A stretch of 64,000 nt of DNA from Halalkalibacter akibai JCM 9157. Its GTDB lineage: Bacteria; Bacillota; Bacilli; Bacillales; Bacillaceae_D. The translations under genes were made by a program, and so were the position numbers. Shown in pieces: positions 26,474 through 33,968 of this stretch. A model generated the notes under the pieces. That model ran no database searches and was not told where the DNA came from. It saw nothing but the letters and a program-made list of their open reading frames with translations. Every line of letters starts with the position of its first letter. The stretch's first letter is position 1. The DNA is taken from the NCBI RefSeq assembly GCF_000513135.1, contig NZ_BAUV01000001.1:124001-188000 (forward strand). The letters are read 5' to 3'.

Positions 26474-26863
26474 TTGATAAAAAAATATTGGCATATCATA
26501 ATCCCTATAACCATATTAATTGGCTTTTTTGGATATAAATTATCGCTTAATGCAGGGATAGATGAAATGAACACGGAACAATTAGCCAATTTAATGAATG
26601 AGCCACATGAAGATGTTTTCTTTGTAGACGTTCGTGAGTCTCATGAATTTAATGAAGGGCATATAGATGGTATGATGAATATTCCTTTAAGTACACTAGG
26701 TGATCAAACCGAACTTATTCCTAAAGATCAAACAATCGTCATCATCTGCCGCAGTGGGAACAGAAGTCTTCAAGCTGCAAATGCATTAAAGGATCTTGGG
26801 TATCAAGATTTAGTCAGTGTAAAAGGCGGAATGCTTAAGTGGGAAGGCGAGGTTACAAAATAA
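26474..26863 (+). CDS. Membrane-anchored rhodanese
   Basis: 129 aa from TTG 26474, which follows GAGGAGG; the operator at 26423-26438 rules out starts further upstream. Residues 4-20 are a membrane helix (YWHIIIPITILIGFFGYKL) and the rest is one rhodanese domain with DVRESHEFNEGHIDG and active loop CRSGNRSLQ. It would handle sulfane sulfur at the membrane. First gene of the unit ending in cstR. Confidence 0.85.
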   Translation: MIKKYWHIIIPITILIGFFGYKLSLNAGIDEMNTEQLANLMNEPHEDVFFVDVRESHEFNEGHIDGMMNIPLSTLGDQTELIPKDQTIVIICRSGNRSLQAANALKDLGYQDLVSVKGGMLKWEGEVTK

Positions 26864-26879
26864 CTTCATAGGTGCTTAT

Positions 26880-27269
26880 ATGACGACATTCTTAATCGTA
26901 TTAACAATTATCTTTACTCGCTTCTTATATAAAAGATATGTACCAGTTCTTGGTTTAAGTTGTGTTGAACTGGAGAAAATAAATGATCAAGATCATACTA
27001 TCATTCTTGATGTAAGGGATTCTTCTATTGTTTATAAATCTCGGGTAGCAGGAGCTGTTAATATTCCATTAGCCTATTTAAAAAGGAACTACGATCTTTT
27101 TGAGGGGAACAGCATTTATATCATTGGTTCAGAGATGATTGATGTTAATGTAAGTGCCAGGTTCTTGAAGAATAAGGGTGCAAAAGTTAAAGGGTATTAT
27201 CTGTATAATAATAAACAACCAACTAGGTTTAACTGTAGAAAAAGGAGGGAAATCCATGGAGTACAATGA
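26880..27269 (+). CDS. Membrane-anchored rhodanese-like protein without the catalytic Cys
   Basis: 129 aa: an N-terminal helix (TTFLIVLTIIFTRFLYKRY) and a rhodanese fold (CVELEKINDQDHTIILDVRDSSIVYKSRVAGAVNIPLAYL). Where active rhodaneses have the C-x4-R loop it reads IIGSEMIDVNVS, so it cannot form the usual persulfide. It may be a pseudo-enzyme that senses or binds. It overlaps the cstR start by 14 bases, implying translational coupling. Confidence 0.7.
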   Translation: MTTFLIVLTIIFTRFLYKRYVPVLGLSCVELEKINDQDHTIILDVRDSSIVYKSRVAGAVNIPLAYLKRNYDLFEGNSIYIIGSEMIDVNVSARFLKNKGAKVKGYYLYNNKQPTRFNCRKRREIHGVQ

Positions 27270-27516
27270 CAAAATGAAAAACAGAGTAAAACGTGTAGAA
27301 GGACAAGTCAGAGCGATTCTTAGAATGATGGAAGAGGGTAAGGACTGTAAGGATCTTGTCGTTCAGATGTCAGCCGCAAGAAATGCGTTGGACCGAACGA
27401 TTGGTTTAGTCGTAAGCTCTAACTTAGAGCAGTGTGTCCGCGAGCAAATTGTAAAAGGCGAAGACACAGAAGCGCTTATTCAAGAAGCTGTGAACTTATT
27501 AGTAAAAAGCAGATAA
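27256..27516 (+). CDS. cstR: CstR-type persulfide-sensing repressor (CsoR family)
   Basis: 86 aa all-helical CsoR/RcnR-family DNA-binding protein. Two cysteines, C31 (GKDCKDLVVQ) and C60 (SNLEQCV), sit at the spacing of S. aureus CstR, whose cysteines link through polysulfide. The His ligand of copper-sensing CsoR is replaced (Asn56), arguing against Cu(I). ATG 27256 follows AAAGGAGGG. It should repress the surrounding ATACC-N6-GGTAT operators until persulfides accumulate. Confidence 0.88.
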   Translation: MEYNDKMKNRVKRVEGQVRAILRMMEEGKDCKDLVVQMSAARNALDRTIGLVVSSNLEQCVREQIVKGEDTEALIQEAVNLLVKSR

Positions 27517-27555
27517 TAAAAAGATGATTGACAGGGGTGAGTGACATCAATTATA

Positions 27556-27571
27556 ATACCCCTATAGGTTT
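27556..27571 (+). promoter_or_regulatory. CstR-type operator downstream of cstR
   Basis: ATACCCCTATAGGTTT, a one-arm variant of the consensus, 75 bp upstream of the second operator of this promoter region. Confidence 0.55.
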
Positions 27572-27603
27572 AAATGAGCTTTGCGAAACGAATTAAAAAG
27601 TTA

Positions 27604-27645
27604 TTGACAAATTTTTTTATTCTTTTATAATACCTATAGAGGTAT
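27604..27645 (+). promoter_or_regulatory. SigA promoter overlapped by a CstR operator, driving sulfur block copy B
   Basis: TTGACA (27604-27609), 16-bp spacer, TATAAT (27626-27631). ATACCTATAGAGGTAT (27630-27645) starts inside the -10 element, an arrangement that would block polymerase. tusA follows after AAGGGAGG. Confidence 0.8.
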
Positions 27646-27676
27646 ATGTATTAAAGTGAAAAGGGAGGCTATCTAA

Positions 27677-27904
27677 ATGAAGGCAGATAAAGTTCTTGAT
27701 GCAAAAGGACTAGCTTGTCCGATGCCAATTGTAAAAACGAAGAAGGCAATAAATGAGATGGAATCAGGTCAGGTTTTAGAGATTCATGCGACCGATAAAG
27801 GAGCCAAAAATGACTTATCGGCTTGGGCAAAATCTGGTGGGCATGAGTTACTATCAGATACTGAAGAAGGTCATGTATTGAAGTTCTGGATTAAAAAAGG
27901 CTAA
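27677..27904 (+). CDS. TusA-family sulfur carrier (copy B, first)
   Basis: 75 aa with LDAKGLACPMPIVKTKKAI; persulfide-carrying Cys in CPMP. Very similar to the proteins at 23312 and 31643 and to the TusA half of the fusion at 29196. AAGGGAGG precedes the ATG. First gene behind the main regulated promoter. Confidence 0.94.
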   Translation: MKADKVLDAKGLACPMPIVKTKKAINEMESGQVLEIHATDKGAKNDLSAWAKSGGHELLSDTEEGHVLKFWIKKG

Positions 27905-27929
27905 CCAACCTATTTTTTTGAAAGTTTAT

Positions 27930-27945
27930 ATACCTGTACTGGTAT
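27930..27945 (+). promoter_or_regulatory. CstR-type operator
   Basis: ATACCTGTACTGGTAT between tusA and the DsrE-like gene; suggests an extra internal regulated start. Confidence 0.6.
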
Positions 27946-27975
27946 GAGTTAAGAAAAAACAAAGGAGTGGACAAC

Positions 27976-28455
27976 ATGACAGCAAAGAAAAAAACAACAA
28001 TCATTTTATTCAGTGGGGATTATGACAAAGCGATGGCTGCTTTTATTATCGCAAACGGTGCTGCAGCCTATGATCATGAAGTAACAATCTTCTCAACATT
28101 TTGGGGACTAAACGCTTTTAGAAAGGATCAACACGTACCAGTGAAAAAAGGATTCCTAGAAAAGATGTTTGCGAAAATGATGCCACGAGGCGCTGACAAT
28201 ATGGGGCTTTCCAATATGAACTTCGCCGGAATGGGACCGAAAATGATTAAGCATGTGATGAAAAAACACAATGCTATGCCATTACCTGATTTAGTCGAAA
28301 TGGCACAAGAACAAGGCGTAAAGTTAGTTGCTTGTACAATGACAATGGATCTATTAGGACTACAAAAAGAAGAGTTGATTGATGGTTTAGAATATGCTGG
28401 TGTAGCCGCATATTTAGCTGATGCAGAAGAAGGAAATGTGAACTTATTTATTTAA
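27976..28455 (+). CDS. DsrE-like sulfur carrier, long form
   Basis: 159 aa from ATG 27976, which follows AAAGGAG. DsrE/DsrF-like fold (TTIILFSGDYDKAMAAFIIANGAAAYDHEVTIFSTFWGLNAFRKD) with the conserved Cys in KLVACTMTMDLLGL. An insertion of about 30 residues rich in Met (FAKMMPRGADNMGLSNMNFAGMGPKM) distinguishes it from the 130-aa paralogues; this is the DsrE2 pattern. No counterpart remains in copy A. Confidence 0.88.
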   Translation: MTAKKKTTIILFSGDYDKAMAAFIIANGAAAYDHEVTIFSTFWGLNAFRKDQHVPVKKGFLEKMFAKMMPRGADNMGLSNMNFAGMGPKMIKHVMKKHNAMPLPDLVEMAQEQGVKLVACTMTMDLLGLQKEELIDGLEYAGVAAYLADAEEGNVNLFI

Positions 28456-28473
28456 CCCAAGGGGGTACTTAAA

Positions 28474-28836
28474 TTGGATTTAGTCATAAATGTTTTATTC
28501 GGTCTTATAGTAGCATTCTTTTTAATTAATAAGTTCATGCCTGTTAAAGGTGTAAAACAAATTTCAACGAGTGACCTTAAAAAAGAGTTAAAGAGAAAAG
28601 ATGTTCAATTTATTGATGTAAGAACACCAGGTGAGTTTTCTAGAAACAAGATTAACACGTTCAAAAACATTCCACTCCATGAACTTTCTCAAAAAGGAAG
28701 TCAGTTATCAAAAGAGAAAGAGGTTGTTGTTATTTGCCAGAGTGGAATGCGCAGCAATAAGGCAACAAAACTTTTGAGAAAAATGGGTTTTCAAAAAATC
28801 ACAAATGTAAAAGGCGGTATGAGCGCTTGGAACTAA
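28474..28836 (+). CDS. Membrane-anchored rhodanese
   Basis: 120 aa, TTG start after AAGGGGG. N-terminal helix (DLVINVLFGLIVAFFLINKFMPV), then a rhodanese domain with DVRTPGEFSRNKIN and active loop CQSGMRSNK. Part of the continuous copy B operon. Confidence 0.9.
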   Translation: MDLVINVLFGLIVAFFLINKFMPVKGVKQISTSDLKKELKRKDVQFIDVRTPGEFSRNKINTFKNIPLHELSQKGSQLSKEKEVVVICQSGMRSNKATKLLRKMGFQKITNVKGGMSAWN

Positions 28837-28855
28837 CGTTAGGAGGAGATCAGTT

Positions 28856-29140
28856 ATGAAAGAAATCACACCAAAAGAAGTAGAACGTCTCGTTAACCCC
28901 AATATTATTGATGTTCGTGAAACGGATGAGGTAGCAGCAGGGCATATTCCTGGAAGTGTAAACATCCCGCTTGGATTACTAGAATTTCGTCTACATGAAC
29001 TAGACAAAACGAAAGAATATATTATTGTTTGTCGCTCTGGTGCTAGAAGTGGAAGAGCCACTGAGTTTCTGTCAAGTCACGGGTTTCATGCTACCAATAT
29101 GGTTGGAGGCATGATGAACTGGGAAGGGAACGTGCAGTAA
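28856..29140 (+). CDS. Single-domain rhodanese
   Basis: 94 aa soluble rhodanese with DVRETDEVAAGHIPG, active loop CRSGARSGR and GGMMNWEG. AGGAGG precedes the ATG. It corresponds to the gene at 20815 of copy A. Confidence 0.93.
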   Translation: MKEITPKEVERLVNPNIIDVRETDEVAAGHIPGSVNIPLGLLEFRLHELDKTKEYIIVCRSGARSGRATEFLSSHGFHATNMVGGMMNWEGNVQ

Positions 29141-29158
29141 ATTTTTTTGAAGTTTATT

Positions 29159-29174
29159 ATACCTATATAGGTAT
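29159..29174 (+). promoter_or_regulatory. CstR-type operator, perfect palindrome
   Basis: ATACCTATATAGGTAT is fully self-complementary and is the best example of the site in the window; 22 bp before the TusA-rhodanese fusion start. Confidence 0.7.
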
Positions 29175-29195
29175 TCATTCTAAGGAGGACTATTT

Positions 29196-29771
29196 ATGGA
29201 AACTATTAAATTTGATCAACTAGTAGATGCAAAAGGATTAGCATGTCCAATGCCAATCGTTCGTACAAAAAAAGCGATGAATGAGCTCGAACCAGGAAAA
29301 GTATTAGAAATTCAAGCAACAGATAAAGGATCAACTGCTGATATTAAGGCGTGGGCACAGAGCACTGGACATCAATATTTAGGAACGCTTGAAGAGGGTG
29401 AAGTGTTAAAACATTATCTGCGTAAGGCGACTGGGGAAGAAAAAGAAGAGAAGAAACACCCACATGTTGTAAACAACGAGGAACTTCAAGCGAAATTAGC
29501 TAACAATGAAGGGATTCTAGTGTTAGATGTACGTGAATCAGCTGAATATGCCTTCAATCATATTCCTGGTGCAAAATCCATTCCGCTTGGTGAACTTGAG
29601 AATCGTTTTAATGAACTAAGCGAGGATGCAGATATTTATGTTGTGTGTCGTACTGGAAGCCGTAGTGATTTAGCCGCACAAAAATTAACAGAAGCTGGAT
29701 TTAAAACAGTTATTAATGTCGTACCTGGCATGAGTGAATGGGGTAACCCAACAGATAGTCTTAATAAATAG
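29196..29771 (+). CDS. TusA-rhodanese fusion protein
   Basis: 191 aa: TusA domain (residues 8-80; VDAKGLACPMPIVRTKKAM) followed by a rhodanese domain (about 95-188; DVRESAEYAFNHIPG, active loop CRTGSRSDL). Both persulfide cysteines are present, so sulfur could pass within one chain, as in CstA-type proteins. TAAGGAGG precedes the ATG. It is the intact counterpart of the frameshifted 21159 gene. Confidence 0.93.
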   Translation: METIKFDQLVDAKGLACPMPIVRTKKAMNELEPGKVLEIQATDKGSTADIKAWAQSTGHQYLGTLEEGEVLKHYLRKATGEEKEEKKHPHVVNNEELQAKLANNEGILVLDVRESAEYAFNHIPGAKSIPLGELENRFNELSEDADIYVVCRTGSRSDLAAQKLTEAGFKTVINVVPGMSEWGNPTDSLNK

Positions 29772-29782
29772 GAGGGGTCAAC

Positions 29783-30016
29783 ATGAATCAGATTACTGTT
29801 TATACATCTAATCACTGTCGTTATTGTGTGATGTTAAAAAACTTTTTATCAGATCAAAACATTTCCTATCAAGAAGTGAATGTAGAAACAAATCCTGCCA
29901 TTATGCAGCAACTTGTAGAAAAAACAGGTCAATTAGGGGTTCCACAAACGGAAGTGAACGGCCAGTGGGTTGTTGGTTATGATCCAAATAGCATTATGTC
30001 AGCATTGAGAAAATAA
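29783..30016 (+). CDS. Glutaredoxin-like protein
   Basis: 77 aa with CRYC redox motif (TSNHCRYCVML), cis-Pro in GVPQTEVNG and WVVGYD. TAGGAGGGG precedes the ATG. It could reduce persulfides or mixed disulfides formed by the neighbouring carriers. No copy A counterpart was seen. Confidence 0.92.
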   Translation: MNQITVYTSNHCRYCVMLKNFLSDQNISYQEVNVETNPAIMQQLVEKTGQLGVPQTEVNGQWVVGYDPNSIMSALRK

Positions 30017-30033
30017 TAGGAGGTTGAAAGAAG

Positions 30034-30429
30034 ATGAGTAGAAAATTAGCGATTATCGCAAGCAATGGTGGGTTATTTGATGCCTATAAAGTTTTCAATG
30101 TAGCAACAGCTGCAGCTGCAACAGACCAAGAGGTAGCGATATTCTTTACCTTTGAAGGTCTAAACCTAATTCATAAAGAAGCATACGGTCAATTACCAAT
30201 GCCAGAGGGGAAAGAGCATTACCAAAAGGGTTTTGAGAAAGCAAATGTTCCAGCGATCCCTGAACTCGTGGCAATGGCACAAGAAATGGGTGTTAAATTG
30301 ATTGGTTGTCAAATGACAATGGATGTTATGGAACTAGAAAAAGATGCATTTGTTGATGGAATTGAAGTGGGTGGAGCAGTTACATTCTTAGAATTCGCCA
30401 AGGATGCAGATGTAACATTAACGTTTTAA
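30034..30429 (+). CDS. DsrE/DsrF-like sulfur carrier (copy B)
   Basis: 131 aa ([43 protein letters not shown]) with Cys in [19 protein letters not shown] precedes the ATG. Same position, between the fusion gene and the dioxygenase, as its twin at 21750. Confidence 0.92.
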   Translation: MSRKLAIIASNGGLFDAYKVFNVATAAAATDQEVAIFFTFEGLNLIHKEAYGQLPMPEGKEHYQKGFEKANVPAIPELVAMAQEMGVKLIGCQMTMDVMELEKDAFVDGIEVGGAVTFLEFAKDADVTLTF

Positions 30430-30451
30430 TTAAATTTTTTTAAAACAAAAC

Positions 30452-30467
30452 ATACTAACGGGGGTAT
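30452..30467 (+). promoter_or_regulatory. Possible CstR-type operator overlapping the dioxygenase ribosome binding site
   Basis: ATACTAACGGGGGTAT keeps the outer ATAC...GGTAT arms, with one mismatch. Its GGGGG is also the likely Shine-Dalgarno sequence of the next gene. Confidence 0.4.
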
Positions 30468-30471
30468 AAAA

Positions 30472-31599
30472 ATGTCAGTAAAAGCGATGAATTCAAAAGA
30501 AGTAGCAAGAAAAGTAATCGAAAAGAAAGAGCTATTTATTCTAGATGTTCGGAATGAAGGTGATTTCGCTGATTGGAAAATTGAAGGAGAAAACTTTGAT
30601 TACTTTAATATTCCTTATTTTGAACTATTAGATGGCGTAGAAGAAATCATGGATAAAATTCCAGCAGATAAAGAAGTCTTAGTCGTTTGTGCGAAAGAAG
30701 GTTCTTCGATGATGGTAGCAGAGATGTTGTCTGATGAAGGACTAGATGTTTCTTATCTTGAAGGCGGAATGAAGACTTGGAGTGAATATTTAGAGCCAGT
30801 TAAAGTAGGGAACCTAAAAGACGGTGGTGAGCTATATCAATTTGTCCGTCTAGGTAAAGGCTGTCTATCTTATATGGTTGTTTCAAATGGGGAAGCTGCG
30901 ATTATCGATGCAACACGTATGGCAGATGTGTATGTGAACTTTGCTAAAGAAATCAATGCAAAAATCACACACGTATTTGATACTCATTTACATGCTGATC
31001 ATATTTCTGGAGGAAGAAAAATTGCCGAAGCAACTGGTGCAACGTACTGGTTACCTCCAAAAGACGCTGGTGAAGTAGTGTTTGAATATGCGGCACTTGA
31101 AGGTGGGAATGACGTAGTGATCGGAAACTCAACGATCAACATTCATGCGCTATACTCACCTGGTCATACAATCGGATCGACTTCATTTGTTATCGATGAA
31201 AAATACCTATTATCCGGAGACATTCTCTTCATTGATTCAATTGGAAGACCTGACCTAGCAGGACTCGCTGAAGATTGGGTAGGAGATTTACGTGAGTCGC
31301 TTTATACGCGTTATAGAGAACTATCAGAAGAGTTGATTGTTTTACCGGCTCACTTTATGATCATCGAAGAGCTAAATGAAGATGGAAGTGTTGCAGAAAA
31401 ACTAGGCACATTATTTGCTCAAAATCATGGTTTAAACATTGAAGATGAAAATGAGTTTAGATCAATGGTGACAGAAAACTTACCGCCACAACCAAACGCG
31501 TATCAAGAAATTCGTGAAACCAATATGGGTAAAATTACACCGGATGAAGAGAAACAACGTGAAATGGAAATTGGGCCAAACCGTTGTGCAGTAAGATAA
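30472..31599 (+). CDS. Rhodanese-persulfide dioxygenase fusion (CstB-like)
   Basis: 375 aa. Residues 1-108 are a rhodanese domain with active Cys73 (VVCAKEGSS). From about 118 follows an ETHE1-type metallo-beta-lactamase dioxygenase with metal ligands in H172-x-H174-x-D176-H177, H232, D250 and H294. It oxidises low-molecular-weight persulfides with O2 to sulfite and thiol. Domain order differs from S. aureus CstB, whose rhodanese parts follow the dioxygenase. Its counterpart at 22163 is frameshifted, so this is the only intact dioxygenase in the window. Confidence 0.92.
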   Translation: MSVKAMNSKEVARKVIEKKELFILDVRNEGDFADWKIEGENFDYFNIPYFELLDGVEEIMDKIPADKEVLVVCAKEGSSMMVAEMLSDEGLDVSYLEGGMKTWSEYLEPVKVGNLKDGGELYQFVRLGKGCLSYMVVSNGEAAIIDATRMADVYVNFAKEINAKITHVFDTHLHADHISGGRKIAEATGATYWLPPKDAGEVVFEYAALEGGNDVVIGNSTINIHALYSPGHTIGSTSFVIDEKYLLSGDILFIDSIGRPDLAGLAEDWVGDLRESLYTRYRELSEELIVLPAHFMIIEELNEDGSVAEKLGTLFAQNHGLNIEDENEFRSMVTENLPPQPNAYQEIRETNMGKITPDEEKQREMEIGPNRCAVR

Positions 31600-31642
31600 C
31601 AAACGATAAAAAAATAGAAATAATTAACTGGAGGTTTTATAA

Positions 31643-31870
31643 ATGAACTCAGATAAAGTATTAGATGCAAAAGGATTAGCATGTCCAATGCCAATCGTTC
31701 GAACAAAGAAAGCTATGATGGAACTTGAATCAGGTCAAGTGCTAGAAATTCATGCGACTGATAAAGGAGCAAAAAATGACCTTGCAGCATGGGCGAAGTC
31801 TGGCGGTCATGAGTTACTATCAGATACGGAAGAAGATGGTGTATTTAGGTTCTGGATTAAAAAAGGCTAA
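31643..31870 (+). CDS. TusA-family sulfur carrier (copy B, last)
   Basis: 75 aa with LDAKGLACPMPIVRTKKAMMEL. TGGAGG precedes the ATG. Ends the copy B operon, before a strong terminator; equivalent to 23312 in copy A. Confidence 0.93.
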   Translation: MNSDKVLDAKGLACPMPIVRTKKAMMELESGQVLEIHATDKGAKNDLAAWAKSGGHELLSDTEEDGVFRFWIKKG

Positions 31871-31879
31871 ATATAAAAG

Positions 31880-31909
31880 AAAAGGGAACCGGGTTGGTTC
31901 CCTTTTCCT
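31880..31909 (+). terminator. Terminator of sulfur block copy B
   Basis: AAAAGGGAACC-GGGTT-GGTTCCCTTTT followed by CCTTT. Confidence 0.85.
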
Positions 31910-31926
31910 TTAAAAGGAGGTAGGTT

Positions 31927-32706
31927 ATGATGGATTTTGCTTTTATTATTACAATCTTTTTAATTGGTTTCATAGGTTCGTATATTTCAGGAATGTTAGG
32001 GATTGGCGGATCAATTATTAAATATCCCATGCTTCTTTTTATCCCACCATTATTCGGATTGGCAGCTTTTAGTGCCCATGAAGTTGCAGGAATAAGTGCA
32101 ATCCAAGTGTTTTTTGCAACAATAGGTGGGGTATGGGCCTATCGGAAAGGCGGATACTTAAATAAGACTTTAATTATTTATATGGGATCAGCTATTCTAA
32201 TTGGTAGCTTTGTTGGTGGTTATGGATCAAAACTGATGTCAGAAGGCGGAATTAATCTTATTTACGGAATTTTAGCGTTAATTGCCGCAGTCATGATGTT
32301 TATTCCTAAAAAGGGAATTGATGATATTCCACTTGATCAAGTGACATTTAATAAATGGTTAGCGGCTAGCTTTGCATTAATCGTAGGGGTTGGAGCAGGA
32401 ATTGTAGGTGCTGCTGGGGCGTTCTTATTGGTCCCAATTATGCTTGTTGTTTTAAAAATTCCAACGCGAATGACTATCGCTTCTTCATTAGCGATTACCT
32501 TCATCTCATCCATAGGAGCAACCGTCGGAAAGATTAGCACAGGACAAATTGATTATTATCCAGCATTCATTATGATTGTAGCGAGTTTAATAGCATCTCC
32601 ACTAGGTGCGATGGCAGGAAAGAAGATGAATACAAAAATTTTGCAAGTAATATTAGCTGTATTAATAGCAGCAACGGCAGTTAAGATTTGGATTGATATC
32701 TTATAA
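31927..32706 (+). CDS. TauE/SafE-family sulfite or organosulfonate exporter
   Basis: 259 aa with about eight helices and the duplicated TauE/SafE motif ([25 protein letters not shown]... and [23 protein letters not shown]). It would export sulfite produced by the dioxygenase. AAAAGGAGGT precedes the ATG. Confidence 0.9.
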   Translation: MMDFAFIITIFLIGFIGSYISGMLGIGGSIIKYPMLLFIPPLFGLAAFSAHEVAGISAIQVFFATIGGVWAYRKGGYLNKTLIIYMGSAILIGSFVGGYGSKLMSEGGINLIYGILALIAAVMMFIPKKGIDDIPLDQVTFNKWLAASFALIVGVGAGIVGAAGAFLLVPIMLVVLKIPTRMTIASSLAITFISSIGATVGKISTGQIDYYPAFIMIVASLIASPLGAMAGKKMNTKILQVILAVLIAATAVKIWIDIL

Positions 32707-32796
32707 AAGTAATGCGCAATGTAAAACATACGATTATATAAACTTTTTTACTGGATATTTGTTTTGAAATTCAAATAAGTCAGGAGGGTTATAAAA

Positions 32797-33081
32797 ATGG
32801 TTAAAATAACACCCACAGCAATCGAACAGATTTTAAATGAAGTACAAGATACAATCAAACAAGGAGTCGAACCCTTCATCCGATTAACCATGGGTATTGG
32901 TTGAGGAGGACCACAACTTCGCCTGGCTCTGGAAGAGTCAGCTTTAGAAAATGATGAAATTATGGAGCAGGATGGGTTTCAATTTTTAATTGCTCAAAAA
33001 GATAAGGTTTATTTTAATGATGTTAAAATAGATTATACGAAAAATGTATTGGGTACAGGTCAATTTGTCGTGATTCGTTAA
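32797..33081 (+). CDS. HesB-like selenoprotein (in-frame UGA at codon 36)
   Basis: CAGGAGGG precedes ATG 32797. The 94-residue reading is coherent across one UGA (32902-32904): ...PFIRLTMGIG-U-GGPQLRLALEESALENDEIMEQDGFQFLIAQ.... This is the HesB/IscA-like small family in which the Cys of the GIGCGGP-type motif is often selenocysteine. A SECIS-like hairpin with a GGA loop begins 19 nt after the UGA. The frame stays conserved after the UGA, arguing against a pseudogene. Biosynthetic sel genes are not in this window. Function of HesB-like selenoproteins is not established. Confidence 0.8.
32923..32941 (+). promoter_or_regulatory. SECIS-like hairpin for UGA decoding
   Basis: CTGGCTCT-GGA-AGAGTCAG: 8 bp with one G.U pair, triloop starting with GG. 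The loop lies 26 nt past the UGA, within the window known for bacterial SECIS elements read by SelB. Confidence 0.75.
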
Positions 33082-33090
33082 TCATTCATT

Positions 33091-33121
33091 CACCCTATAT
33101 GTCTATTCAGACTATAGGGTG
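33091..33121 (+). terminator. Hairpin after the HesB-like gene
   Basis: CACCCTAT ... ATAGGGTG, without a strong T-run. Confidence 0.45.
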
Positions 33122-33156
33122 TTACTATTATAAAATACAATAAAGGAGAATAGACA

Positions 33157-33756
33157 ATGAATCCATGGAACACGCGCTTTCAGAATGAGAATTATGTATA
33201 TGGAACAGAACCAAATGTGTTTTTAGCGGAAATGCAGAGAAAACTTCCATTATCAGGTGACGCTCTTGCTATTGCAGAAGGTGAAGGACGCAATGCCGTT
33301 TTCTTAGCTGAACAAGGAATGAACGTGTCAGCTTGGGATTACGCTGAATCAGGTCTATCAAAAATGAATAAATTGGCAGATGAAAAAGGTGTAAAAGTTA
33401 ATACGCAACTGGTTGATTTAAATGAAGCCGTTTGGCAACAAAACAAATGGGATGAGATTGTCTGTATTTTTGGTCACTTTCCAGAAGTGTTACGCAAGAA
33501 AACACTACAAGGAGTGAAAGAGTCAGTTAATCCAGGTGGTTATTTTATTACCGAAGTCTATTCGCATTATCAAATACCATATAATAGTGGGGGCCCTCAA
33601 AACTTAGAGCTTTTATACAAACCCGAAGAATTTCTAAATGTCTTTTCTGATTGGCGTATTGTTCACTTTTTTATGGGAGAGGTTGTCCGACATGAAGGAG
33701 AATTACATAATGGCTTGTCTCATGTTATTCAATTTGTCGGACAAAAAACAGAGTGA
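33157..33756 (+). CDS. Class I SAM-dependent methyltransferase
   Basis: 199 aa. The SAM-binding core is visible: AIAEGEGRNAVFLAEQGMNVSAWDYAESGLSKMNKLADEKGVKVNTQLVDL, close to TehB/thiopurine-type methyltransferases. AAAGGAG precedes the ATG. Substrate unknown; in this context a sulfide or other chalcogenide thiol is possible. Confidence 0.85.
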   Translation: MNPWNTRFQNENYVYGTEPNVFLAEMQRKLPLSGDALAIAEGEGRNAVFLAEQGMNVSAWDYAESGLSKMNKLADEKGVKVNTQLVDLNEAVWQQNKWDEIVCIFGHFPEVLRKKTLQGVKESVNPGGYFITEVYSHYQIPYNSGGPQNLELLYKPEEFLNVFSDWRIVHFFMGEVVRHEGELHNGLSHVIQFVGQKTE

Positions 33757-33796
33757 ATTCAAAAGCCACTAATGATTTTTTCTTAGTAATTTCACT

Positions 33797-33836
33797 AAAG
33801 AATAGATTAGGTGTAGATCCTATTCTATTCTTTTTT
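33797..33836 (+). terminator. Terminator after the methyltransferase gene
   Basis: AAAGAATAGATTAGG ... CCTATTCTATTCTTTTTT. Confidence 0.75.
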
Positions 33837-33968
33837 GATGCAAAAGAACACTTGAAAATTTCTAAACTAATCAAATGCCCTTTTTTAATTAAGTATATTC
33901 ATTAGAAGTCCATTCTCTACACATAGGCATATGATAAATTTGATAAACCATTGAAGGGAATGAACGAA

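Noticed and set aside
27256-27516. Copper-sensing CsoR
   Set aside because: The His ligand of the Cys-His-Cys copper site is missing, and the context is sulfur rather than copper export.
32797-32904. HesB-like gene as a simple nonsense pseudogene
   Set aside because: The UGA lies at a known Sec position, the frame is intact on both sides and a SECIS-like hairpin follows. Not excluded without sel genes, but less likely.
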